Part shown: in pieces, positions 1-9,238 of the stretch
Numbering within the stretch: position 1 is the stretch's first letter
Layout: each line of letters opens with the position of its first letter
Assembly: GCA_973895155.1 (NCBI GenBank)
Contig: OZ316896.1
Location: forward strand, 62,001-126,000
DNA: 64,000 nucleotides
From: Marsupella aquatica
Lineage: Eukaryota; Marchantiophyta
Direction: 5' to 3'
Notes under the pieces: model-generated
Told to the model about the DNA's origin: nothing
Seen by the model: the letters and a program-made list of their open reading frames with translations, nothing else
Databases searched by the model: none
Translations under genes and position numbers: made by a program

Positions 1-2
1 TT

Positions 3-2138
3 ATAGATGATTTTTGTGTTTATGGATCAGCCACCCAACACCTGGATCACTTAAGACAAACGTTCCAACGCTGTAGGGAATCACAGTTGTGTCTACATCC
101 TGAGAAATGTTTCATTGGTATGAAGGAAGGTATTCTGTTAGGACATGTTATCTCCCAAAGAGGAATCGAAGTGGATGCAGAGAAAGTTCGAATTATTCTG
201 GCATTACAACCCCCTGGAAATTTGAAGGCGTTGCGAGGCTTCCTAGGCTATGTGGGGTATTATAGAAGATTTATACGGAAGTATGCTGACCTTGCCATGC
301 CTTTAACCCAGCTCCTTAAGAAGGACGTGGCATATGTATGGACTGCAGCAAGGCAAACAGCCTTTGAAGTTTTAAAAACCAAACTAACTGTTGCGCCCAT
401 TCTACAACCACCGGATTGGCAGAAACCTTTTCATGTGTATATTGATGCCTCAGCTTTTTGTGTGGGCGCTGCCTTAAGTCAACTGGATGATGAGAAGAAA
501 GACCACCCTATATATTATGCCAGTAGGCAAATGAATAGTGCTGAAAAGAATTATACGGTCACAGAGAGGGAGGCCTTAGCAGTCATTTTCTCTTGTAAAA
601 AGTTCCGGCACTATCTTCTGGGTTATAAAACTATTTTCCACACGGATCATTCTTCTTTAAAATACCTAGTGAATCAGGCAGATTTAAGTGGGCGCATTGC
701 TAGGTGGGTACTTCTTTTACAAGAATATGATTATGAGGTACAAGTTCGAGCCGGGAAACACCATGAGAATGCAGATTTCCTATCACGATTGCCTGGAGAT
801 CCTAGTGCCGAACCTTTGTCTGATCAATTTCCGGACGAACAGCTATGGCATTTGGAAGGAGAAGAATCAAGGTACTTTGACATTGTTCAGATGCTTACTC
901 ACGGAATTTATCCACCAGGGTTGAATGCAGAAGAAAAAGCTGTTTTCCTCTACAAAGTAGGACCATATACTATTGTGAGGGGTGTTCTATTTAAATTATT
1001 GCCAAATCAGAGACTTCACCGTTGCTTGGAAGCTCAAGAAGTTCCAAAGGTCATTTCAGCCTTACACACTGAAGCCTCCGGTGGACACTATGCCGTAAAT
1101 ACAACTGTTAAGAAAATTAAGGACGCTGGATTTTGGTGGCCTACCATGCATAAGGACACTTATAACTACATTCAAAGCTGTGACCCTTGTCAGCGAATAG
1201 GGAAGCCTACTGCAACATCAAAATGGCCTCTAACACCCATTTTGCCTCTAGCTCCATTTGAGAAATGGGGGATAGACTTTATTGGCCCCATTTCCCCTGC
1301 TGCTAGACGAAGTAGAAGCAGATATATCATTCTTGCTACGGACTACCTCACCAAATGGGTGGAGGCTAAGCATACTAGGAAGAATGACGCTGCCACAGCC
1401 GCCAATTTCTTATTTGAAAACATTATTACCCGGTATGGCTGTCCCTTGGAATTGGTAAGTGATCGAGGCCTGCACTTCCTTAATGAGACAATTGAGCTCA
1501 TCACTGAGAAATATCTGATTAAGCATCGAAAGACCACCCCTTATAATCCCCGAGCTAACGGATTGACTGAAAGAGCTAATGGGTTAATGGGAAAAATATT
1601 GAATAAAATGGTGGAAGCACATAAAACGGATTGGGACATCAAACTCCACTCTGCTTTATGGGCTTACAGAACTGCAGAAAAGATTACTACCTTGAGAACG
1701 CCCTTCTACTTAACTTTTGGTATGCATAGTGTTACCCCCATTGAATTTGAACTACCTACTGAACGGCTTCTGATCTCTGAGAGGTTACCTGAACTTGATA
1801 GTTTCCACACTAGGTTGGAAGTTCTGGATGAATTAGAAGAACATAGACTTCTAGCGTTACAGCATACCATACAACAACAGGATAAACGGAAGATGGCCTA
1901 TGATAAGAGGTTAAAAATACCGACACTACAGCCAGGAGATTTGGCGCTTGTGTATGACTCTAGGTATATGTTCTTCCCTGGGAAGCTTCACACTCACTGG
2001 ATCGGCCCTTACAGAGTTGTTACCGTATGGCCTAATGGGTCTTTAACTTTGGAAACCTTGAATAGAGAACCTCTTGATACCAGAATCAATGGATCCAGAG
2101 TGAAGAAATATTATATACCCCACTCCAATGGCTTGTGA
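3..2138 (+). CDS. Ty3/gypsy pol, 3' part: RT end, RNase H, integrase (family 1)
   Basis: The frame is open from the window edge, so the protein is cut at its N-terminus. It begins inside reverse transcriptase with the catalytic IDDF (FIDD-type) motif at bases 3-14. Next comes the RT connection (GYYRRF), then the RNase H domain (YIDASAF, TEREALAV, TDHSSLKYL, ending HHENADFLSR). The integrase follows: an HHCC zinc finger (HTEASGGH, CDPCQR) and a DDE core (GIDFIGP, SDRG, and the Glu in LTERAN). The C-terminal tail has GDLALVYDSRY and a chromodomain-free GPYRVV segment. No internal stop or frameshift is seen, so this is the best preserved pol in the window. The stop lies about 30 bases before the predicted 3' LTR. 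It would reverse-transcribe and integrate the element. Family assignment is secure; activity is not shown. Confidence 0.95.
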   Translation: MDDFCVYGSATQHLDHLRQTFQRCRESQLCLHPEKCFIGMKEGILLGHVISQRGIEVDAEKVRIILALQPPGNLKALRGFLGYVGYYRRFIRKYADLAMPLTQLLKKDVAYVWTAARQTAFEVLKTKLTVAPILQPPDWQKPFHVYIDASAFCVGAALSQLDDEKKDHPIYYASRQMNSAEKNYTVTEREALAVIFSCKKFRHYLLGYKTIFHTDHSSLKYLVNQADLSGRIARWVLLLQEYDYEVQVRAGKHHENADFLSRLPGDPSAEPLSDQFPDEQLWHLEGEESRYFDIVQMLTHGIYPPGLNAEEKAVFLYKVGPYTIVRGVLFKLLPNQRLHRCLEAQEVPKVISALHTEASGGHYAVNTTVKKIKDAGFWWPTMHKDTYNYIQSCDPCQRIGKPTATSKWPLTPILPLAPFEKWGIDFIGPISPAARRSRSRYIILATDYLTKWVEAKHTRKNDAATAANFLFENIITRYGCPLELVSDRGLHFLNETIELITEKYLIKHRKTTPYNPRANGLTERANGLMGKILNKMVEAHKTDWDIKLHSALWAYRTAEKITTLRTPFYLTFGMHSVTPIEFELPTERLLISERLPELDSFHTRLEVLDELEEHRLLALQHTIQQQDKRKMAYDKRLKIPTLQPGDLALVYDSRYMFFPGKLHTHWIGPYRVVTVWPNGSLTLETLNREPLDTRINGSRVKKYYIPHSNGL

Positions 2139-2154
2139 GGGCACGGCGCCGTTT

Positions 2155-2164
2155 GAGGAGAGGG
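2155..2164 (+). other. Putative polypurine tract of family 1
   Basis: A ten-base all-purine run (gaggagaggg) lies 16 bases after the pol stop. It is followed by cta and then TGTAGATAGG. The same arrangement (purines, cta, TGT) precedes the family 2 3' LTR. It would prime plus-strand DNA synthesis and fixes the LTR start at 2168. Confidence 0.55.
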
Positions 2165-2284
2165 CTATGTAGATAGGCAGTAATTCCAAAGTCATGAAGA
2201 AAACCGGAAAATTTTTAAATTTTTGAAGTAGTTAAACTATATTTGCTGATAACTCGAGTAAACTAAACTCTGCCGAAGATTAAG

Positions 2285-2420
2285 AGTTTAAGAGTTTACG
2301 GGTTTACGAGTAAACCCTACTTTAATAGTTTAAGAGTTTAAGAGTTGAAGAGTTGAAGTGTTTAATAGTTTAAGAGTTTAAGGGTTTACGAGTAAACCCT
2401 ACTTTAAGACTTTACGACTT
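2285..2420 (+). repeat. GAGTTTAA word array with 82-bp repeat and palindrome
   Basis: Many tandem and near-tandem copies of gagtttaa/gagttgaa occur here. The perfect palindrome GGGTTTAC-ga-GTAAACCC appears twice (2300-2317 and 2382-2399), 82 bases apart and embedded in matching sequence. The array sits in the family 1 LTR upstream of its ORF. A smaller version recurs after the ORF at 5232-5302. Function is unknown; a regulatory or minisatellite role is possible. Confidence 0.7.
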
Positions 2421-2631
2421 TAAGAGTTGCGACTTGCGAACTGGCGAGCCCCGCGATTGTGACAGGCTACGGCTAACTCCAACGGGACTTTGCAACAAAA
2501 CGAGGAGCAGGCCTTGAAGGGGGAGGAATCCAGAACATAGGCGCTCACTCCTGACTTCTCTTCCGCTGCATCTTTCATCGCTCTCGACTCCAAACAATTC
2601 TTCGCGTAGCTCAGTGAGCAGAATTTGAGCT

Positions 2632-5028
2632 ATGGCTGACTTGAACGCTGATGCACAGTATCGTGTTCAAACTCTGGCAATTCCTAAGAGTGTGGTCGCT
2701 CGAATTCCTTTGGCGCCCGACAGTTGTGAAAATTTGAGAACATCGTTACAGCAGCTCGGATTGGAACATCTACTCGCAATCCCTTGGAATGTGGAGCTCG
2801 ACTCTTATTTACAGGATTTTGTGAGAGGATCACTGATTGCCCCTGAATTTCGACAAACCATTCGAGCTCGGCCAAGTTTATGGACAGTTGAGCAAGTAGC
2901 TCATGCCTTCCGCTGCCCCTTAGATGGAGAAGGATTATATTCAAAGAAAAAAGATTTGTCCACTCCTTACTTTTCAGGGATTCGCCATCCTACCAATGGC
3001 TGGAATGTGACACAATGTACCTATCCGGATTTGAGGATTCTTTTAGAATTTCTAGTGCCCATTCTCCATCCGAAGAGACCAACTATCTGCCCTGTGGCAT
3101 TGGCGAATACTATCGTAGCTTCTCACAGTGGAGCTATTCAAGTAAATTGGGCGTTGTTACTTTTCAATGTGATGCACGATCAGGTGAGAAGTATGAAGGC
3201 AGGCAGACCTACTTGTCTACAAGTCTATCTATCTCAGCTGTATCAAGCACATGACTGTTTACATCCGGAGGAGAAAACAGAAAGGGGATTACTTCTGATC
3301 GAGTTGGACATTGAGGAAGAAATTAGTGTAGCAGAATCAGAACAGGACATTCTGCTGAATTCCACTGATCAGGATGTTAATATGGAGGATGTCTCGATAG
3401 ATGGTTCAGAATTTCCCCCTGAACACAACATGGAGGTCATTTTATACTCTCCAAGAGAAATCAGTGGAGCAGATCAACTTGAAGCTGAAGGAGACGAGAT
3501 TTTTCCTGAGCAACAAGAAGTCGTTGTTGAACCAACTATTACTGCCATACGAGGAGTCACCATGCCCCCTTTTTCGAAAGCAGAGTCAAATCAGCAGCTT
3601 ATTGATAAGTTAATCTCTCTCTTCGGTTGCAGTGATGTTGAACTCTACGATGTTGTCTGTGATTTGAGATCCGAGGCAGTTAGCTTATCCTCTCCATTTC
3701 CAGATCAGCTAACCCCTGTCAGGACCGCTTCTCCCATTGAGAGGTCAGCACCAGAAGAATTTGTTGCTCTCACTCCTACTGTCCCACAGAATCTACCTCC
3801 AGAGCCAAGTGAACCTGTCTCAAGGATAGGAAACACAAGTTGTGTTGCAATTGTAACTGACCTACTGGAATTGCTTCAGTGTGAACCTGAGGAGATAATC
3901 TCTGTGGTTAGTGACTTAATTCCGAAGTACACAGAATTCAAAGGCCCTTCCAACCCGGGTGACTGCATTTATAGTCCAGATTCCAATTATGAGCCAACCG
4001 AGGGACCTATTTATACCCAACCACAGTATGAACATCCTTCTGTTAGACAGGATCTTCCTGAGGATTCTGATCCACCCTCTGATTTTGATTCCATCCGATC
4101 TTATGACAACTCTGTCGAGTCGTCACCAAGGCAAGGATTTGAGGATGTTGACACTACCTTAAGATCTGATCCAAATTTAGTGGCAGTTGTCACCTCCTCT
4201 ACTCAAACACCCCGGTATTCTGTCATTGAGAAAAGATATACACGACATCCAGAGTCTCAAGTGCAGAGGTACGTGGAGACTTGTAAGATAATGCAGGCCA
4301 ACAGACCCCCAATTGGAGAGTTTTGGAGATACTACTACCTTAAGAAGACTGAGGCCAGTTACATATTTGACCTCAGAAGTTTCGGAACTTCAAGAGTGGA
4401 GATGGCTCAATTTGATGAGTTCTGGGCTGACTCAATCTACTTCCGACCCATCCTTGCTATGATGCTACTTCAAGGGGATGTAGAAGTAGAAGATCCAGAT
4501 TTGGTTTTGGCCTATTTCGGGAATTTTGCAGCTTACGCTCTGGACTTTGTGATTTCTTTTCTCATGCAGAGTAAGAAATCCACTTCTCACCAGAACTCTT
4601 ACATCCCACGAGAGCCGAAGGTTGTCCTTGTTTCCACCAGTTCCCTAGCTGAGAAACAGAGGATCTGGAATAATGTCACTACTCAGACCCTGGCTCATTT
4701 CAACCGATATTTTAAGGATGTCAGATGGAGACTTCGACCCTTCTATTCCAGGATGATGAATAGTGATGAGTTTCTGCATCACTATCCCCAAGTATATGCT
4801 GCCACCTGCAACAACTATGATGTACTAGGGATATACAGAGAAGCTCTTCGTATAGATTCTTGTTATTTGATGAAGCGAATGCCTTTGATGTATCCTGAGA
4901 GACAACTAAGGTGCCTACCCTACTCTCGAGGATCACCACGTCAGACTGAGCTGATGGAGGTAACACAGAATCGGACTGTCACCTACGTGGAGCTGCTCGA
5001 ACCCGATGATATTCGACAACAAGCTTGA
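2632..5028 (+). CDS. LTR-encoded protein of family 1 (LPW-type module, 798 aa)
   Basis: This is a single uninterrupted ORF starting ATGGCTGAC, about 490 bp after the pol stop and inside the inferred LTR. It is not gag, pol or env. Near the N-terminus it has AIPWN (Trp at residue 52), DFV 11-12 residues later, and AFRCP 41 residues after the Trp. The LTR ORFs at 43698 and 54745 keep the same spacing. Residues about 215-500 are acidic and Ser/Pro rich, probably disordered, with two related Leu-rich stretches (ELYDVVCDLRS and LLQCEPEEIISVVSDL). The C-terminal 270 residues look folded (WRYYYLKK, FDEFWADSIYFRP). Function is unknown. I infer an accessory element protein because comparable ORFs occupy the same place in other families here. 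Confidence 0.8.
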   Translation: MADLNADAQYRVQTLAIPKSVVARIPLAPDSCENLRTSLQQLGLEHLLAIPWNVELDSYLQDFVRGSLIAPEFRQTIRARPSLWTVEQVAHAFRCPLDGEGLYSKKKDLSTPYFSGIRHPTNGWNVTQCTYPDLRILLEFLVPILHPKRPTICPVALANTIVASHSGAIQVNWALLLFNVMHDQVRSMKAGRPTCLQVYLSQLYQAHDCLHPEEKTERGLLLIELDIEEEISVAESEQDILLNSTDQDVNMEDVSIDGSEFPPEHNMEVILYSPREISGADQLEAEGDEIFPEQQEVVVEPTITAIRGVTMPPFSKAESNQQLIDKLISLFGCSDVELYDVVCDLRSEAVSLSSPFPDQLTPVRTASPIERSAPEEFVALTPTVPQNLPPEPSEPVSRIGNTSCVAIVTDLLELLQCEPEEIISVVSDLIPKYTEFKGPSNPGDCIYSPDSNYEPTEGPIYTQPQYEHPSVRQDLPEDSDPPSDFDSIRSYDNSVESSPRQGFEDVDTTLRSDPNLVAVVTSSTQTPRYSVIEKRYTRHPESQVQRYVETCKIMQANRPPIGEFWRYYYLKKTEASYIFDLRSFGTSRVEMAQFDEFWADSIYFRPILAMMLLQGDVEVEDPDLVLAYFGNFAAYALDFVISFLMQSKKSTSHQNSYIPREPKVVLVSTSSLAEKQRIWNNVTTQTLAHFNRYFKDVRWRLRPFYSRMMNSDEFLHHYPQVYAATCNNYDVLGIYREALRIDSCYLMKRMPLMYPERQLRCLPYSRGSPRQTELMEVTQNRTVTYVELLEPDDIRQQA

Positions 5029-5231
5029 AGGAGACTATATTTTTAGCTAGTATTGAAAAGTATAGTACTTTTACCAATTTTTCTAAATGTGTTCTAGAGC
5101 TTTAGAAGCTGTCATACTTCTTTAGGCTGTAGTCTGTACCTAGGAAACCCTGCTGGAAAAATTTCAGAGTTTTCCGAACCAGGAGTAGAAAGTTAAAAAT
5201 AGTTGAATCTACTCAATTTTTAGTATACTGA

Positions 5232-5302
5232 AATTAAGAGTTTAAGAGTTTAAGTTTTTACGTTTTTAAGAGTTTAAGTTTTTAAGAGTTTAAGAGTTCA
5301 TA
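5232..5302 (+). repeat. Second GAGTTTAA/GTTTTTAA array in the family 1 LTR
   Basis: Tandem aagagtttaag and aagttttta words occur downstream of the LTR ORF. They repeat the word used upstream of the ORF at 2285-2420. No coding potential is seen. Confidence 0.6.
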
Positions 5303-6174
5303 CTTAGCCATTTTTTTCCGGCTTTCCACTTATTGAATCGTCGTTTTGACTTTTTGAGGGTTATGAAGAGGCATGTCTCTTCGACCCTGTGACCTCTTAT
5401 TCTGTAGTTCATCACTATTTATACCTCTTCCCCTAGTGTAGAGAGATGGTTAAGTTTTGCAGTTTTGCCTCTCCCTTGTGTTAAACTAGTTGATCATGAA
5501 TCTATGAGTTCGAGATCAGGTTTAACATTTGGAGAGACTTACCTCCTTCTTGTATTTTGGAACCCAAATACTTGAAGTAAAACCTCAGTTATGAATCTCG
5601 TGAATTATAATGTCAGATTCCGCTTTGGTGACACATTGTAATCTCACAAGTTCTTAGAGTTAACTCATTGAGTTTAAGTTACATTGGAAATGATGTTTTC
5701 ACCTTCATGTTGCTTAGTACCATCTAAATGCTGAAGTATTTATCCTTTTAGATCTTGACTAAGTATCACTTAGGAAGAAAGGTCAAGACATGTTGCCGGC
5801 ATTTTAAAAGGATACTCTAGTATGCAGTTTAGATCTGAAAAGCCGTGTGGATTTGGATTTCCTTTAAAGTCATTCCATTATTACTTATGTCTAAGGAGTA
5901 ACCTTGGTCTATTCCAGACTCCCTTAAGCATACTCTGAGAGATTTTTCCTTGTGTTTTGTTAATTGCAATCTTTTGCTTAATTGAAGGTTATCTGATGTT
6001 GAGTTATCATCAAAAACTACTCACCGCTGTGGAGCGATCTTCAAAGTACCTGATTAAAGTAGTCAAGATTGATTACTATGTGTGACACAAGAGCTTAAAA
6101 CTTTGTTTTTAGTTTATTACATCAAACCAACCCCATCTTGTTCTTAAAGGGAACGAATACCGAGTTTAGAGACT

Positions 6175-7155
6175 TTAAAATGTGATTTTTGGTTCTCTAT
6201 GGCAAACTACATTGACTTTCGTCTTCCCTCTCCTTCTGCCCTTCCTTTTCCTAGTTTTTTCTTCTTCAGAACTAGAAGATGACTCACTCTTGCTACTCCC
6301 ACTATCCGAGCTTGACTTATCACTTCTAGACTTCTTGGAATGTTTCTTCTTCTTATCTTTTTTCTTATGGGGTGATCCCTCCTCTGATGAGGAACTCTCA
6401 GACTTAAGCTGTTTCTTCCGGCTTGTGATATCTGCATTAATGTATAATTGAATATCCTTAATTGCTTCGGCTAAGGTCTCCGGGTTCTCCTTCCTAATTG
6501 CAAAACTCATCTTCTGTGGCAAAGCATTCACCAACCATTGAAGTTGCATACCTTCAGATGCATTGGTCTTTGTACGTCTTACCAGTTTCTGAAAGCGTTG
6601 CAAGAACTTCCTGAAGGATTTGTTCTCCTTGAACCGAAGTTGTCCCAACTTCAGCACTGCTAGTTCTGAAGTTCCAATGGGTCGAAACTCCTTAACAAAG
6701 AGTGTTTTGAAGATATCCCAGATGGCTTGATCTTCCACATCTAATGCTCTGTACCAAGGCCTAGCCTCACCCTTGAACAGGCCGGGAAGAATCTGCATCT
6801 TGATGGCCGATTCTCCATTTGCTGCAGCAGTTCCCTCGAAATCATCCAACCATTCGTCCGGATCCTCATCTCCTCTCCCATGAAATGCCTTGTAATGTAT
6901 GCGCGACCGCTGGCTCAATCTGGTCCCTGGCCTCTCGTCTGGCCGTGCCTCTGGTTCCCCCATGTCGGTTGGAGACTCACTTCTCCTTACCGACTCTTCT
7001 TCTGGTATGTCTTCTTCGACGCCACTTCCAGTTTCGGAGCTACCAGCTCTTTCTGCCCCTCTCAGTCGCTATGTATCATGCCACCCGGCGAGCTGCTGCA
7101 GTCGAGCTCTCTCCCGTTGAATCACTCTTTCTTCCCTCGGCGTAAGGTCAGTCAT
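6175..7155 (-). pseudogene. gag of family 2 element, truncated and with one internal stop
   Basis: Reading from the ATG at 7155, the frame runs through an RERARLQQL helix, an in-frame TAG at 7071-7069, and then the retrotransposon gag core (DPDEWLDDFEG, PGLFKGEARPWYRAL, LFVKEFRP, FRKFLQRFQKL). It ends in a Lys/Ser/Glu-rich nuclear-type tail. The second copy at 63473 has Gln (CAG) where this copy has TAG. Codons after about 6205 come from the family 1 LTR that interrupts the gene, so nucleocapsid, protease and pol are missing. The capsid-like domain would package element RNA. It lies directly after the PBS and LTR on the minus strand, as expected for gag. Confidence 0.85.
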
Positions 7156-7202
7156 TACCTACGCTTCCGTTCTAACTTCATATCTCACGGCTTAAGAAAT
7201 GC

Positions 7203-7220
7203 CCCCTCCATCTAGCGCCA
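7203..7220 (-). other. Putative primer binding site of family 2
   Basis: On the minus strand the LTR end CACCACA is followed by a short A/T spacer and TGGCGCTAGATGGAGGGG. The identical sequence follows the LTR at 63408. It starts with TGG, complementary to a tRNA CCA end, but I cannot name the tRNA. It differs from the initiator-Met site used by family 3. Confidence 0.6.
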
Positions 7221-7224
7221 AAAA

Positions 7225-8686
7225 TGTGGTGCGTCCCATGGCTCCCTAAACCCAAGAAACCCCCCAGCTCAAGCCGATTCCCGCAGGTTTCGTGCTTGGC
7301 GAGGCCGTTTCCGCGGCTTAGCGGCATGGGACGCTGCTAACCTTCTACTACTACTATTAACATTTTACACACATATACTGGACAGATCCTTCATCGGGTC
7401 ATGAGATACGTAGCCGGCCTAATATAGGCCTTCCCCTGTCTTCCCCTGTCTTCCCCTCCGTCTTGTTAGGTATGTTTGGATTCCGCCGCCGGAATGATCC
7501 CCAATAGGCTTGGTTAAGCCGCTAAGACCTCTCTCAGCTCGACACATCCAACTCTCACTCCCCTGCTTACTTTCCTTCCTTCTGTTGATGTGGGCACTCT
7601 TCACACAAGTTAATGCGACACACAAATAGCAAAATGACTCATTCTGACTGAGTCATACCATGCACTTGCCATACAAACAGTACATCTCATACACAAGTTC
7701 TGCGAACTAAGCCGTGAGGCCAACTCTATTCAGCTCTTAGGCATGAGGAAACATGAATATACACAAGGGTCACTGTATGACTAACCGAGAGCTTCTCGTA
7801 CTACTTGATCCCAGCCCGGCTGGTGCAAACTAAAAACTTGCTAAAGAAGAGGCCCTGAGCTCCCCGCTGCCCAGGTACTTATCCTGGTAGTGGATCCGCC
7901 ATTCTTTGCATCGTAAGCCTAATCTACTTCACAGTAATCTACTTGCCCGAATCTACCTATGTACAGCAAGGCAGGAGCACAAGTGTTGCTCCTACCAGTG
8001 GGACCGCAATCCCACTAAGCTAAGTGTCAGGGCCGCTCCTGGTTCTGATCCTAATCCTAAACGTGGAGATCCGTGCCCGCCCTGCCCACTCACGCCTCCT
8101 CCCTCCACGTCCGCCCTCCCTAAAAGGAACGGCGCCCTTGCACCGTCACGACACCGGTGGTGGATCCTCAATGGACGCCCCCAACACTTCCTCCTCAGCC
8201 ACTGCCGTTGGCCCGCCTACTGACAGATTACCTGCCCTTGACCGAGTCAACTCTCCATCGGCCTGACTGGGTCCACCTTCGGCTTCAGCCTCGACAACTC
8301 CCACGGCTTCGGCTTCAGCCACCCCCACGGCTTCGGCTTCAGCCAACCCCACGGCTTCGGCCTCAGCCAACCCCACGGCTTCGGCCTCCCGTAGTCGTCT
8401 GCCTAGTTCGTGCTCGCAAATGAGCCACCATCTCCTGCAAGCGCTCCTTACCCCTCTCCTCTGCTGGTCCTTCTTCCCGTTGATCCTTCCTAGCCGCCGA
8501 CGCTTAACGCGCCCTAACCCTAATCGGGTTTTCACCCTTAGCCTTACCTCCGGCCTCTGCCCGGGTTCCATGGTTGCCCCTAATTGTTTATATTTTCCTT
8601 GTTTTGTCACTATACTAAGGTGTTCCTAGGGTGCCTTCCTGCTTTACCCACTTAACCGGCCGAGTGATTCCTGTCTAGGCATCACA
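7225..8686 (-). mobile_element. 5' LTR of family 2 element (short form, 1.46 kb)
   Basis: It is nearly identical, with only a few substitutions noticed, to 48073-49533, and matches both ends of the long LTR at 54630-59324. In element orientation it begins TGTGATGCC and ends CACCACA. Compared with the long form it lacks about 3.2 kb between two GGGAGGCC words, so it carries only the two ends of the LTR ORF fused in frame. PBS and gag follow on the minus strand, making this a 5' LTR. Its outer flank is cagcc; no matching duplication is available in the window. Confidence 0.9.
8146..8571 (-). CDS. Internally deleted LTR ORF of family 2 (short form)
   Basis: The reading frame starts MEPGQRPEV, shares about 60 N-terminal residues with the 1,225-codon LTR ORF at 54745, then jumps to the C-terminal EAEAVG repeats and the shared end IEDPPPVS. 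The frame is kept across the deletion. The repeat section is a 24-base minisatellite in four units. The PW/FGLP module and coiled coil are gone, so any function of the full protein is probably lost. Whether this remnant is translated is unknown. Confidence 0.5.
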   Translation of the reverse strand: MEPGQRPEVRLRVKTRLGLGRVKRRRLGRINGKKDQQRRGVRSACRRWWLICEHELGRRLREAEAVGLAEAEAVGLAEAEAVGVAEAEAVGVVEAEAEGGPSQADGELTRSRAGNLSVGGPTAVAEEEVLGASIEDPPPVS

Positions 8687-9238
8687 CAGCCTCATACCGT
8701 AGTTTTCACCCTTGTGGTGTGCTCTTTCCTCTATCACTTCCTCTATTGCTACAATTTCTGTCACCCCGAGGGGTTTCATTTCTGCCTGTCATTTGTATGT
8801 GCTTTCTTTTGTTATAACTTGCGTCTGTGGCTATCTTGTCTATGCCTGGTTTCATAGCATATATCTTAAGAAGTAAGCAGTATATTGCTCAACCTGCAAG
8901 ATCCAATGGCGAGTGGTGAAGAAGAAAATATTATGAACCTGCTTCGGGGAACTATTCATGACGAAACACAACTGCGAGACGTTGCTGCAAAACTATGCCT
9001 TGGCTGGGTCAGAGTAACTATGTTGCTAGAGTCGTCGGAATTGGAGCTCGAAGCCATAATCCGGCGCGTGTTCCCAGTGGCACCTGACATATTGGAAATG
9101 GCAATTAAGTTTGCAATTCGGCTTCAAAAAGGAAACTCTACGGATGGTAATTCCAACTGAATTTCACAGCAATGTGTTTCTCGTCAGTATCTTCTGGTTC
9201 TTGTTCTGATTTGTCTTTTTGTTGAGTTTTTTCCTTTG
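8687..9238 (+). repeat. Duplicated promoter, first exon and intron start of the kinase gene
   Basis: This segment aligns closely with about 11905-12456: upstream sequence, the first exon and the start of its intron. Similarity ends abruptly after tttcctttgag at 9238. The left end coincides with the family 2 LTR edge at 8686, so the LTR element probably inserted into this duplicate. Confidence 0.85.
8906..9160 (+). pseudogene. Orphan copy of kinase-gene exon 1
   Basis: It starts MASGEEENIMN and matches the first exon of the gene at 12121 through to the splice donor (acggatg|gtaatt) and the shared stop in the intron. No second exon follows; the sequence after 9238 is unrelated. The fragment would encode a small helical domain of about 80 residues of unknown family. 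Several substitutions relative to the other copy (for example KLCLGWVRV against KLRRALVGV) suggest drift. Confidence 0.6.

Larger units (their letters stand above)
2168..6204 (+). mobile_element. 3' LTR of family 1 Ty3/gypsy element (about 4.0 kb, coding)
   Basis: The left edge is inferred from the polypurine tract followed by TGTAGATAGG. The right edge is inferred from CTATGGCA at 6201-6204, after which a family 2 gag (minus strand) resumes in frame. The length, 4,037 bp, is close to the 3,997 bp solo LTR of family 4 and the 4,695 bp LTR of family 2. It encloses the 798-aa ORF at 2632-5028, with roughly 460 bp before and 1.2 kb after the ORF. The 1.2 kb after the ORF (5029-6204) shows no further gene. 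Only one LTR copy is in the window, so both borders are inferred rather than matched. Confidence 0.55.
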
